Translations under genes and position numbers: made by a program
Notes under the pieces: model-generated
Told to the model about the DNA's origin: nothing
What the model saw: the letters and a program-made list of their open reading frames with translations, nothing else
Databases searched by the model: none
Part shown: positions 38,580 to 47,747 of the stretch, one piece after another
Numbering within the stretch: the first letter of the stretch is position 1
How the letters are laid out: each line of letters opens with the position of its first letter
Source of the DNA: Deltaproteobacteria bacterium
GTDB taxonomy: Bacteria > Desulfobacterota > Syntrophobacteria > Syntrophobacterales > Syntrophobacteraceae
Assembly: GCA_012517315.1 (NCBI GenBank)
Contig: JAAYVE010000059.1
Coordinates: 248,001-312,000, forward strand
Direction: 5' to 3'
DNA: 64,000 bases

Positions 38580-39872
38580 ATGAGCCATCTGCCTCGTCAT
38601 GTGCGGCAGGTTGCACGGGTGATCCATGATGCGGGGTTCGGCGTCTGGATCGTAGGGGGAGCCCTCAGGGACCATTTCATGGGAATTCCTCCCAAGGACT
38701 GGGATGTGGCCACGACGGCCTCTCCCGAGGATGTCGTGCGTCTTTTTCCAAGGGTGTTCCCGGTGGGAATGCGCCACGGCACTGTGAGTGTGCTCGCAGG
38801 CAGGGGGGTGGTGGAAGTGACCCGTCTGCGGGAGGCGGACGGGCGAGGGAGCGTCTTCGCTGATCTTGCGCGAAGAGATTTTACCGTAAATGCTCTCGCA
38901 TTGGACTATCCTACGGGGAGACTCCTCGATCCGTTTCAGGGAAGAAGGGACCTTCGAAGGGGAATCCTTCGGGCCGTGGGCGACCCGACAGAGCGGTTCA
39001 GGGAAGACCCTCTCCGAGTCCTCAGGGCTTGCCGACTGGTTGCGCAGTATGGTTTTCGAATCGAACGGCGAACGTTCCTGGCCCTCAGGAGAGAAGTTCA
39101 TGGGCTGCAGTCAGTCGCGCCGGAGCGCATCAGGGACGAGATCTTCAAACTGATCCTCGGTAAACACGTGTTAGAAGGTTTCACCTGCATGCATCGCGGG
39201 GGCGTGATGGAGCAGATCCTTCCCGAACTGCAGGGACGGAGAGTGAACGCGGAGAGAGAACACGCCGGCGGGGGCTCCTGTGATTCCATGGCACTCTTGG
39301 CAGCCTGTCCCCGATGCCTCAATCTCCGCTTGGCAGCTCTCTTCCATCAGACTGGGGAGCGTTCGGAATCGCGAGGCGACCGGGAACTGGAGCATGGGAG
39401 AGGTTTCTACACGGAGAGCGCGGCTGTGGCATGCCGCGTGCTTCAGCGATGGCGCGCCTCCCGACGCCGGATGAAGGAAGTGACGCATATTCTGGAGCAT
39501 CATTTTCACGAGGAATTCCAACAGTGGGACGACGAGGCGATCCGCCGGTTTCTCGCAAACATTGAGCTGGAAAGGCTCGAGGACATCCTGCTTTTTTCCC
39601 GTGCCTGCTTCGTGACACAAGGGCACAAGGCCCGGTCGCGCAAGGCTTTCGATTCGTTTCGATGGCGGGTGCAAGGTATCGTGGCATCGGGCGAATTGAT
39701 CCTGCCCGCCCAGTTGGCCATCGACGGAGAGGATGTGATGGAGATCCTCGGTATAGGCCCCGGACCCCAAGTGGGCGCGTGGCTGAAAAAGCTCCACGAA
39801 AAGGTCCTCCAGAACCCTTGCCTCAACGAACGCAAGATTCTCGTGGATTTTCTCAAGAAAGCTGGGCTATAG
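38580..39872 (+). CDS. cca: CCA tRNA nucleotidyltransferase / poly(A) polymerase family protein
   Basis: Class II nucleotidyltransferase that repairs or adds tRNA 3'-CCA, 430 aa. The head domain shows VWIVGGALRDHFMG, DWDVATTASPEDV (catalytic Asp pair), RRDFTVNALALD and DPFQGRRDL; the neck has RFREDPLRVLRACRLVAQYGF. The C-terminal body aligns with the HD-containing type (LRLAALFHQTGE), but His-Asp has become His-Gln, so phosphohydrolase activity is probably lost. ATG 38580 or GTG 38550 could be the start. Poly(A) polymerase is the main alternative. Confidence 0.88.
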   Translation: MSHLPRHVRQVARVIHDAGFGVWIVGGALRDHFMGIPPKDWDVATTASPEDVVRLFPRVFPVGMRHGTVSVLAGRGVVEVTRLREADGRGSVFADLARRDFTVNALALDYPTGRLLDPFQGRRDLRRGILRAVGDPTERFREDPLRVLRACRLVAQYGFRIERRTFLALRREVHGLQSVAPERIRDEIFKLILGKHVLEGFTCMHRGGVMEQILPELQGRRVNAEREHAGGGSCDSMALLAACPRCLNLRLAALFHQTGERSESRGDRELEHGRGFYTESAAVACRVLQRWRASRRRMKEVTHILEHHFHEEFQQWDDEAIRRFLANIELERLEDILLFSRACFVTQGHKARSRKAFDSFRWRVQGIVASGELILPAQLAIDGEDVMEILGIGPGPQVGAWLKKLHEKVLQNPCLNERKILVDFLKKAGL

Positions 39873-39926
39873 AAGACTGGTCATGATTGACTGGGGTTGT
39901 CTTCAATGGAAGAAGGAGATGGGATT

Positions 39927-40619
39927 ATGCTGGTCAAGAATTGGATGAGCACGAATGTGGTTACCGTCAGCCCTGAAGATTCCATGCAAGATGCCATGTA
40001 TCTCATGCGGGAGCATAAGGTGCGCATGCTTCCCGTGCTGAAAGGCGACAATTTGGTGGGGGTCGTTTCCGATACGGACCTCAAGCGTGCATCCGCATCC
40101 GACGCGACGGGACTGGACGTGCACGAGATCCTCTATCTCATCTCCCAGATCAAGATCAAGGAAATCATGACCAAGAACCCGGTGACGGTCCACGAGGATC
40201 TGACGGTGGAGGAAACAGCGGAAATTCTCACGAACGAGAAGATTTCCGGGGCGCCGGTAGTGGATCGGGATGGAAAGGTTGTGGGGGTCATCACGCGGGA
40301 CGATCTGTTCAAGGTGCTCATCGCTCTGAGCGGGTTGGGCAAGAAAGGCATTCAGCTGGCCTTCGAGGTGGAGGACAGGCCGGGTTCCATCAAGGAATTG
40401 ACGGACATCATCCGCCGCTATGAGGGGCGGATTGCAAGCATACTCAGTACCTATGAGCGGGCTCCCCAAGGGTACCGCATTGTGTATATCCGCATGTACG
40501 ATATTTCGCGCTCCGCCCTGCCTCAGTTGATGGCGGAACTGAGGCAAAAGGCCTCCATGATCTATCTCGTCGATCATCGAGACGACCGAAGAGAGATTTA
40601 CAGGGACTTGAGGGTCTGA
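39927..40619 (+). CDS. CBS-pair and ACT domain protein (AcuB-like)
   Basis: 230-aa predicted ligand-sensing protein. Two CBS domains (MSTNVVTVSPEDSMQDAMYL at 7-60, and IMTKNPVTVHEDLTVEETAE at about 77-135) bind adenosine nucleotides in relatives. A C-terminal ACT domain (LAFEVEDRPGSIKELTDIIR) adds an amino-acid-binding module. The arrangement matches AcuB-like proteins of deltaproteobacteria. AAGGAG lies eight bases before the ATG; earlier in-frame TTG/ATG codons lack a good site. The target is unknown. Confidence 0.88.
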   Translation: MLVKNWMSTNVVTVSPEDSMQDAMYLMREHKVRMLPVLKGDNLVGVVSDTDLKRASASDATGLDVHEILYLISQIKIKEIMTKNPVTVHEDLTVEETAEILTNEKISGAPVVDRDGKVVGVITRDDLFKVLIALSGLGKKGIQLAFEVEDRPGSIKELTDIIRRYEGRIASILSTYERAPQGYRIVYIRMYDISRSALPQLMAELRQKASMIYLVDHRDDRREIYRDLRV

Positions 40620-41103
40620 GGATCATCCGGCCGGTCGGCGGCAAACCAGCAAGTGCCCCGGCCGGCGTGGGAACTTCACTGAGGGTGAGTTCCTCTCCCC
40701 CCCGAAGGAACCCCATTTGCACCAAATTGCAGTTGCTCAATTCTTGCTGCTGAATCAATTCCCCATTCCGAAGGGTTGGGGCCCTCCCTGCAAGGCGGTT
40801 GCCCTGAGCCGCGTTTCGTGCCCGCACCCATGAGACAGCCCTGAAACGGAAGACATCATCCCCCGGCCGCACTGCCCCCCCTTCCTCCCAATGGTCGGGT
40901 TTCCCATTCGCTGAACGCACGATGGAATCCGTTCCCATCCTTGACCGAGCATCCGGTCTTGGTTGAAGACTGGTCCTTTACCTGGAGAGGGGGAAAGCTT
41001 TCGGGAAGAACTCCGGGCAAAGTCGGTTACACCCCGCCTCTGGAGATCCGCATTCTCGTGAGCTTCATGTGCAAGGGGCTCTGCATGCCTTTGTCCTTTT
41101 GTG

Positions 41104-41132
41104 TTGACCTGGAGCAGAAAAGAGGCTATGGA
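41104..41132 (+). promoter_or_regulatory. Candidate promoter of the selenoprotein hydrogenase operon
   Basis: TTGACC, 17 bp, TATGGA. The -35 is good and the -10 poor (three of six). The predicted start falls at the beginning of the tandem repeats. Tentative. Confidence 0.35.
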
Positions 41133-41133
41133 G

Positions 41134-41169
41134 GATTGCACAGATTGCATATATCGCACAGACCGCACA
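41134..41169 (+). repeat. Four tandem 9-bp iterons
   Basis: Four consecutive 9-mers, GATTGCACA, GATTGCATA, TATCGCACA and GACCGCACA, end 14 bp before the start codon of the hydrogenase protease. Their core GCACA/GCATA recurs every nine bases. They may be a regulator-binding array. Confidence 0.55.
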
Positions 41170-41183
41170 AATGTGGAGGGCAC

Positions 41184-41705
41184 ATGATCCCTTTCGTTCC
41201 TTTGAGAGCCAATGGGAGTCCCGGATGGCTGGAAGCCCGGATCCTCCTTTTGGGCTGCGGCAATGTTCTCTTTGGCGATGACGGTTTCGGTCCTGCGGTG
41301 GTGGAGCACCTCAACCGGAGGTGTGTGCTGCCTCCGTGGGTACGGGCGGAGGACGTGGGCACCGGGGTGAGGGATTTGCTCTTCGATCTCCTCTTGTCCG
41401 AGAGGCGTCCACAGAGAATCTTCGTCGTGGACGCTGTCCACGGCAGTGGGCGCAACCCAGGGGAACTTCTGGAGGTTCCCATGGATGCCGTTTCCCCCGA
41501 GAAGTCCAATGATTTTTCCGTGCACCACTTCCCGTCGCTCAATCTCCTGCGGGAACTGGCGGAGGTGGACGGGTTGGAGCTCTGCATTCTGGGGGCTCAG
41601 GTGAAGGAGATCCCTTCCGTGGTGCGGCCGGGTCTTTCCCCGGAGGTGGCTGCGGCGGTTCCTCGAGCCGTCGATTGGCTCCTCGAGCGGATCCGCTGGG
41701 GATGA
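41184..41705 (+). CDS. Hydrogenase maturation protease
   Basis: HyaD/HycI/FrhD-type endopeptidase, 173 aa, which clips the C-terminal tail of the [NiFe] large subunit after metal insertion. The nickel-sensing motif [20 protein letters not shown] at about residues 22-41 carries the conserved acidic residue, [10 protein letters not shown] the second Asp, and [10 protein letters not shown] the His. It heads the hdrA-mvhD-frhB-mvhG-mvhA cluster, whose MvhA has the expected C-terminal extension. The ATG is preceded by GGAGGG. The frame is open 81 codons upstream without family resemblance. Confidence 0.88.
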   Translation: MIPFVPLRANGSPGWLEARILLLGCGNVLFGDDGFGPAVVEHLNRRCVLPPWVRAEDVGTGVRDLLFDLLLSERRPQRIFVVDAVHGSGRNPGELLEVPMDAVSPEKSNDFSVHHFPSLNLLRELAEVDGLELCILGAQVKEIPSVVRPGLSPEVAAAVPRAVDWLLERIRWG

Positions 41706-41754
41706 GGAGTGGTCCTGGGGCGAGCTACGATGGAAAACTGGAGGGAAGGAAGGC

Positions 41755-42033
41755 ATGATCATCGTTCATATCACTGCGCTTGCCCAGGCGCTGGGCGTCC
41801 ATCGCAACACGATTCGCAACTGGATGAAAAGCGGGAGGATTCGAGCCCGCTCCGCCCCGGGGAAAGGCATTCTTTTCAGCCGCAAGGATTTTGATGACTT
41901 CTGCCAGGCATTTCGACTGGAACCCGAACATCTGGTTTTCAAGGAATTGTCTCTGCCTCTGGTCCCTGCAACGGTGGACGCTGCGCCAGAGGAAGGTCTC
42001 AACCATGTCCCATCCACTTCGAGGGAGGATTCC
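41755..42033 (+). CDS. Helix-turn-helix module in frame with HdrA
   Basis: The reading frame of hdrA is open from an ATG at 41755 with its own GGAAGG ribosome-binding site. The first 50 codons encode an excisionase/MerR-type DNA-binding domain: [20 protein letters not shown], then [21 protein letters not shown] 40-residue linker joins it to the HdrA start, and there is no stop codon before the UGA at 42211. So the module is either fused to HdrA or, if UGA terminates translation, yields a 152-aa product. Which form exists is unknown. Confidence 0.65.
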
Positions 42034-45000
42034 ATGTCAGGGAAAATTACAGGAGCCGTCCTGGTGGTCGGTGGCGGTATCGCCGGCATCCAGGCGGCGC
42101 TGGATTTGGCCGACTCCGGCTACAAAGTCCATCTCTTGGAAAAGACAAGCGGTATCGGCGGCAAGATGGCCCAGTTGGACAAGACCTACCCGACGAACGA
42201 CTGTGCCATGTGAATCATCTCACCCAAGTTGGTTGAGTGCGGTCGGCACTTAAACATCGAGATCCACACACTCTCCCGCGTCACCGAGGTCCTGGGAAAG
42301 AAAGGCAATTTCAACGTCACCGTCGAGCAGAAACCACGCTATGTGGACATGGACAAGTGCATCGCCTGTGGTCTGTGCACGGAGAAATGCCCCAAGGCGG
42401 TTCCCGACGAGTTCAACATGGGGGTGGGCAAGCGCAAAGCCATCCACATCAAGTACAGCCAGACGGTTCCCTTGAAATATGCCATCGACTCAGGAAACTG
42501 CCTCTACTTCCTCAAGGGAAAATGCAAAGCCTGTGAGAAATTCTGTCCCACAGGCGCCATCAATTTCCAGGATCAACCGCGAAAGATCTCCCTCAATGTG
42601 GGGTCCATCATTCTCGCTCCAGGTTACGAGCCCTTCGATCCCGCCAAGGCCGACATCTATGGCTACGGCCGGATAGCCGATGTGGTGACGGGCATGGAGT
42701 ATGAGCGTCTGCTGTCTGCGGGGGGTCCCTTTCAGGGGCATCTCCTTCGACTTTCCGACAACCGGGAACCGAAAAAGATCGCCTGGATCCAGTGCGTGGG
42801 ATCCCGCACAAAAAACTGCGGCAATCTTTACTGCTCCAGCGTCTGCTGCATGTATGCCGTGAAACAGGCCGTTGTGACGGCGGAACACCTCCACGGCGAC
42901 GATGTGAGCCAGACCGTCTTTTTCATGGATCTGCGGAGTCATAGCAAGGAATTCGAGCGCTACTACGAGGACGCACGTTCCAGGGGAGTGCGCTTTTTGA
43001 GAACTCGCCCTCATTCCATCATGCCGGGGAAGAACAATATCGGCGTATCCATCGAGTACACCAACGACCGGGGGCAGCGGGTGGAGGAAGGCTTCGACAT
43101 GGCGGTTCTTTCGGTGGGTCTACAGGCGCCTCCCGACGCACTGGAACTGGCCGAGGTCTGTGGAATTGAACTGGATCGCTATCATTTCGCGGTCACGGAA
43201 AGCTTTAATCCGGTGGCCACAAACCGTGACGGCATTTACGTGTGCGGTGCCTTCCAGGGTCCCAAGTCCATTCCAAGGTCGGTTACGGAGGCATCGGCGG
43301 CCGCTTGCGTGGCGGGCAGGAGTCTCTTGGAGGCGCGGGGTACATTGACCCTGGAGAAGACGTATCCCGAGGAGCGGGATGTCTCGGGTGAGGAACCCCG
43401 CATCGGGGTTTTCGTCTGTTCCTGCGGTATCAATATTGCCGGCGTCGTGAGGGTTCAGGAGTTGGCGGAGTATGCCCGGGGGCTTCCTTCCGTCGTGCAT
43501 GTGGAGAACAATCTCTTCACCTGTTCCACCGACACCCAGGACCTGATCGCCGCTTCCATCCATGAGCACAGGCTCAATCGAATCGTGGTGGCAGCATGCA
43601 CACCGCGCACCCACGAGCCCCTTTTTCAGGACACCCTTCGCGAAGCGGGACTCAATGCCTATCTCTTGGAAATGGCGAACATCCGCAACCAGAATTCCTG
43701 GGTCCATCAGAAGGACGCGGAAGCGGCGACGGCCAAGGCCAAGGACCAGGTGCGGATGGCCGTGGCCAAGGCGGCCTTGAACGCCCCGCTGAGCCGCATG
43801 ACCGTTCCCGTGGTGCAGAAGGCCCTCGTCATTGGGGGTGGCATCGCCGGCATGACCGCTGCCCTGGAATTCGCTGAAAAGGGGTATCCGACGATTCTTG
43901 TGGAAAAAAGTGATCGACTGGGAGGCAATGCCTGGCACATCGGCAGGACCGCAAGGGGCGAAGAGGTGAGGGCTGTGCTCCTGGAAATGATCCCCAGGGT
44001 GGAAAACCATCCGGAGATCACGGTGCTGAAAAGAGCCCAGGTGGTTTCCGTGAGGGGTTCCGTCGGCAATTTCGTGAGCGAGCTGGAAGTGGAGGGCAAG
44101 CGCCGGACGGAAGAGTACGGCGTGGCCGTGGTGGCCACGGGTGGAAGGGAATACCAACCCGAAGAGTATCTCTACGGCAGGGATCCCAGGGTCATGACCC
44201 ACCTCCAGTTCGATGAGGAACTGAGGGAACGGGCGCCGTCCATCCACAAGGCACGCAGTGTGGTGTTCATCCAGTGCGTGGGGTCCCGCCAACCGGGCCG
44301 CCTCTACTGCAGCAGGGTGTGCTGCACCCATACCGTGCAGAGTGCCCTCAGACTCAAGGAAATGAACGCGGAGATGGACGTAACGGTGCTCTACCGGGAC
44401 ATGCGCACCTACGGCACGCGGGAAGAGCTCTATTTCCGGGCACGGGAACTGGGGGTGCTTTTCCTGCGCTATTCTCTGGCTTCCAAGCCTTCGGTGTTCC
44501 AGGAGGGGGGGCAATTGTGCGTGGAGGTTTTCGATCACGTGCTGGAGCGCCCCGTGCGAATTTCCGCGGATTATCTCGTTCTGGCCTCAGCCATCCTTCC
44601 CAACGACATTCAGGGACTGGTGGAGCTCTATAAGTGCGGAGTCAATGAGGACGGTTTCGTCAATGAAGCGCATCCGAAGCTGCGACCGGTGGACATGACG
44701 GTGGACGGCATGTTCGTGGCCGGATTGTGCCACTATCCCAAGCCCATGGACGAGGCGGTAGCGCAGGCACAGGCGGCCGTATCCAGGGCTGCGGTGCTTC
44801 TGGCCAGGGAACGGCTGCAGTTGGACGCCGTAAAAAGCTATGTGACGGAGCGATGCGACGGTTGCGGCCTGTGTCTGGATGTCTGTCCGTACATGGCCAT
44901 ACGGCTCGAAGAGTACGAAAAGGAGGGGAAGGTGCATCGGCGGATTGCTACTGACAAGGCACTATGCAAGGGGTGCGGCCTGTGTGAGGCGACGTGCCCC

Positions 45001-45078
45001 AAAGAGGGCGTGATGGTTCACGGCTTCACCCTGGACCAGCTTAGAGCCCAGGTGAACGCCCTGGTGGAAGCCCTGTAA
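42034..45078 (+). CDS. hdrA: Selenocysteine-containing HdrA (double HdrA type)
   Basis: Flavin-bifurcating core of heterodisulfide-reductase-like complexes. An in-frame TGA at 42211-42213 follows NDCAM and precedes [12 protein letters not shown]; this is a Sec position known in HdrA, so the gene encodes 1014 aa with Sec60. The first FAD loop VVGGGIAGI is at residues 11-19. Ferredoxin motifs [12 protein letters not shown] and CKACEKFCP follow at about 109 and 163. A second HdrA-like half has VIGGGIAGM at about 598, and C-terminal [12 protein letters not shown] and [12 protein letters not shown] clusters. GGGAGG lies six bases before this ATG. It should pass electrons between MvhD, ferredoxin and another acceptor. 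Confidence 0.92.
42233..42253 (+). other. SECIS-like hairpin of hdrA
   Basis: An 8-bp stem (42233-42240 with 42246-42253, one G-U pair) closes a GGTCG loop; the apical GGUC matches the core of the E. coli fdhF SECIS loop recognised by SelB. The stem begins 19 nt after the UGA. A smaller alternative hairpin lies at 42219-42237. Confidence 0.65.
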
Positions 45079-45175
45079 GTCCGGTCCGGAAAAGGGAGCA
45101 AGGGGGGCCGATCGCCTCTTTTCCCCTGACCGGTGAGGATCCGTGGGAATCGATCCATAGACGAGAGGTGACACA

Positions 45176-45607
45176 ATGTCGAAAACCTTTGAACCGGTGA
45201 TCGCAGGTTTTCTCTGCAATTGGTGCGCATACGCCGGGGGGGATCTGGCGGGGGTTTCGAGACTCCAGTACCCTCCCAATATGCGCGTCATCCGGACCAT
45301 GTGTTCGGGCATGGTCCATCCCAACCTGGTGGTGGAAGCCCTTCAGCGGGGAATCGACGGCGTCATTGTCATGGGGTGACACCCGGGTGACTGTCATTAC
45401 CTGGATGGTAATCACAAAGCATTGGCAAGGGCGAGGGCCATCGAAATGGTGCTGGAGGAGCTGGGCATCGACCCGGCCCGGTTTGCCATCGAATGGGTCT
45501 CTTCGGCGGAGGCGCCCCGTTTTGCGGAGGTGGTGACGCGGTTTACGGAAACCATCCGGCGGCTGGGTCCCAATCCGATGAGACCGGAGATGGCTCAGGC
45601 GGTTTGA
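45176..45607 (+). CDS. mvhD: Selenocysteine-containing MvhD (hydrogenase iron-sulfur delta subunit)
   Basis: [2Fe-2S] adaptor that passes electrons from hydrogenase to HdrA. The TGA at 45377-45379 sits in GVIVMG-Sec-HPGDCHY, where Cys is usual and Sec is known in MvhD/FrhD. The full product is 143 aa with Sec68, starting MSKTFEPVIAGFLCNWCAY; other cluster ligands are CNWC and MCSG. The same frame continues after the TGA with YLDGNHKALARARA and ends in MRPEMAQAV. It lies 97 bp after hdrA. A conventional reading would give two broken ORFs. Confidence 0.92.
45396..45412 (+). other. SECIS-like hairpin of mvhD
   Basis: A perfect 6-bp stem ATTACC/GGTAAT with loop TGGAT begins exactly 16 nt after the UGA. 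The mvhA hairpin has the same loop and the same spacing. Confidence 0.6.
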
Positions 45608-45653
45608 GAGGAGACGGTGAGATGCGCCGCACCACGACGAGATGGGAGGAACC

Positions 45654-46784
45654 ATGAAGACATTTTTCCACCTGATCCAGGAAGTGCAGAAGCCCGGCCT
45701 CTGCCACCACTGCGGGGGGTGCGTCACCTTTTGCACCGCCATCAACTATGGTGCTCTGGAACTCGATCCTGACGGCAGGCCCCGCTACAGAGACATCGAG
45801 AAATGCATCGAATGCGGCCTGTGTTACTCCATTTGCCCGGAAATCTCGGAACTGGACGAGGAGACCCGGCGGATGGTTTCCTGGAGTGCACCCATCGGCC
45901 GCATGTTGGAGTTGACCATTGCCAGGGCCACCGACTCGGAGGTGCGCAGGCGGGCCACCGACGGCGGGGTTGTGACCGCACTGCTACTCCACCTGTTGGA
46001 CATCGGTCGGATCGACGGAGCCATCGTCAGCCGCCCTGCAGGGCCTTTCATCCGCGAACCCTGGCTGGCTGTCACACGGGATGAGATTCTGGAGGCCGCT
46101 GGTTTTCATTTTGACACCATGCACGGTATGACCCACTTTTCGCAAGTCCTTTCAGGAACCTATTCCACCTTTTCCCCCTCCATCATGAAGCTGGGCGAAA
46201 TTTCCAGGAAGAGGCTGAGTCGGGTGGCTTTCGTGGGGACGCCCTGTCAGATCAATACCCTAAGGCGGATGGAGTGCCTGGGTGTGGTCCCGTCGGGGAC
46301 TATCCTGTATCATCTCGGGCTGTTCTGCACTGGCAACTTCACTTTTGGGGTGAGGGAACGGGAACGATTGGAAGAGGTTGGCGAATTCGCCTGGGGCGAC
46401 GTGGCCAAGGTGAATGTGAAGGAGGACCTGACGGTTCACCTGGTGGACGGCCAGGTGCGGCGTATTCCCCTGAACCGGCTGGATTTCATGAAACGTTACG
46501 CATGTCGATACTGTGGTGACTACACCTCCGAATACGCGGACCTCTCCTTCGGTGGGATCGGCGCACCGGAAGGGTGGACGACCGTCATCGTCCGTTCCCC
46601 CCTGGGACGGGCGATCCTCGCCGACGCGAAGGAGAAGGAAATCGAGGAGATGGAACGCGGCGCACGCCGGGAGGCGGTCCGCAGGGCGACGGAAAAGGTG
46701 CTGGATTGGTCCGCGCGGAAGAAAGAAACGGCCTGCCGCCACCATGAGGAACTGAAAACCAGGTCCATCACAGTAAAAGGATAG
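45654..46784 (+). CDS. FrhB/FdhB-family iron-sulfur flavoprotein
   Basis: 376-aa homologue of the coenzyme F420 hydrogenase/dehydrogenase beta subunit. N-terminal ferredoxin cysteines CHHCGGCVTFC and CIECGLCYSICPE bind two [4Fe-4S] clusters. The catalytic-domain signatures RRRATDGGVVTALL, RVAFVGTPCQI and RYACRYCGDYTSEYADLSFG follow; relatives bind FAD there. It lies between mvhD and mvhG where methanogen clusters would carry hdrB/hdrC or nothing. It may connect the bifurcating complex to F420, NAD(P) or a thiol carrier; the acceptor cannot be read from sequence. GGAGGA precedes the ATG. Confidence 0.88.
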   Translation: MKTFFHLIQEVQKPGLCHHCGGCVTFCTAINYGALELDPDGRPRYRDIEKCIECGLCYSICPEISELDEETRRMVSWSAPIGRMLELTIARATDSEVRRRATDGGVVTALLLHLLDIGRIDGAIVSRPAGPFIREPWLAVTRDEILEAAGFHFDTMHGMTHFSQVLSGTYSTFSPSIMKLGEISRKRLSRVAFVGTPCQINTLRRMECLGVVPSGTILYHLGLFCTGNFTFGVRERERLEEVGEFAWGDVAKVNVKEDLTVHLVDGQVRRIPLNRLDFMKRYACRYCGDYTSEYADLSFGGIGAPEGWTTVIVRSPLGRAILADAKEKEIEEMERGARREAVRRATEKVLDWSARKKETACRHHEELKTRSITVKG

Positions 46785-46793
46785 GAGGAGCCC

Positions 46794-47738
46794 GTGGCAG
46801 TCAAAGTGGCCTCTGAATGGCTCAATTCATGCTCCGGATGTGAAATCGCCATCCTAAACCTGGGGGAGACGCTCCTCGACGTGCTCGAGCAAATCGAGTT
46901 CGTCCATATGCCGGCTCTCTTGGATCACAAGTACTTTGGACAAAAGGGGGAAAGGGAGATCCATAAACTGGAGATTCCCAAGGCAACCGTTGGGATCATC
47001 AGCGGCGGCATACGCAATGAGGAGCACGTGGAAGTGGCCGAGGCGATGCGCAGGAACTGCGATATCATCGTCGCCCTGGGCACGTGTGCCACTCACGGGG
47101 GGATCCCGGCTCTCATCAACCAGTTTTCCAATGCTGCCCTCTTTGACCGGGTTTACCGGGAATCGGAGACGACCGATCCCCATGAGGATCCCGCCGACCC
47201 AGTCCTACCGGTGACTTTGGACCGGTCTTACGCCCTTGACGAAAAGATCCACGTGGACCTTTTTCTGCCCGGTTGCCCACCGCACCCGGACTGGATTGAG
47301 GAGGCAATCAGGGCCCTGTTGGAAGGTCGCGCCCCTCAACTGCCGGAGAAGAGCGTTTGTGATACCTGCCCCACGATCAAGGAAGGGAAAGGGAAACTGA
47401 AAAAACTCCATCGTTTCACGAGGAATGCCCATTTCGATGCCAACAGGCCGGTGAGTGCAATGCGATGTCTCCTGGAGCAGGGGTTGCCGTGCATGGGGCC
47501 TGTCACGCGAGCGGGATGCGCCGGGAGGAACGGAGAGGCACCCCAGTGCATCCGGGCCCGCGTCCCCTGCCAAGGATGTTACGGTCCTGTGAAGAGGGAT
47601 GGCAACCAACTGCTGGATTATCTCAATGCTCTTGCCAGCAACCAGATCGATCTCGCCTCGATCATCGATCGGTCGACGCTCCTCGAGTTTTCAGGGGCCC
47701 ACGGTCTGCTGAGGAGCAAAGCCGTCGGCAAGCAATAA
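46794..47738 (+). CDS. mvhG: [NiFe]/[NiFeSe] hydrogenase small subunit, MvhG-like
   Basis: Electron-transfer subunit of a cytoplasmic group-3 type hydrogenase, 314 aa, starting at GTG with AGGAGGAG upstream. The proximal cluster ligands are visible in NSCSGCEIA, ALGTCATHGG and LFLPGCPPHPDWIEEA. Additional C-terminal cysteines (SVCDTCP and GPVTRAGCAG, VPCQGCYGP) supply the medial and distal clusters. There is no Tat signal, in line with a cytosolic Mvh enzyme. It is separated from FrhB by 9 bp and from mvhA by 9 bp, so the genes are tightly cotranscribed. Confidence 0.94.
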   Translation: MAVKVASEWLNSCSGCEIAILNLGETLLDVLEQIEFVHMPALLDHKYFGQKGEREIHKLEIPKATVGIISGGIRNEEHVEVAEAMRRNCDIIVALGTCATHGGIPALINQFSNAALFDRVYRESETTDPHEDPADPVLPVTLDRSYALDEKIHVDLFLPGCPPHPDWIEEAIRALLEGRAPQLPEKSVCDTCPTIKEGKGKLKKLHRFTRNAHFDANRPVSAMRCLLEQGLPCMGPVTRAGCAGRNGEAPQCIRARVPCQGCYGPVKRDGNQLLDYLNALASNQIDLASIIDRSTLLEFSGAHGLLRSKAVGKQ

Positions 47739-47747
47739 GGAGGAGAC

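Larger units (their letters stand above)
40620..41183 (+). other. Intergenic region upstream of the hydrogenase operon
   Basis: 564 bp without a supportable gene. A GC-rich pair of CCGGCCGG palindromes (40627-40634 and 40658-40665) may terminate the CBS-ACT gene. Near the right end are a candidate promoter (41104-41132) and four tandem 9-bp repeats (41134-41169). The frame of the maturation protease is open through part of it but lacks conserved sequence. Confidence 0.5.

Noticed and set aside
40715-40735. A sigma-54-like sequence (TGCAC...TTGCA) upstream of the hydrogenase operon
   Set aside because: The invariant GG of the -24 element is missing.
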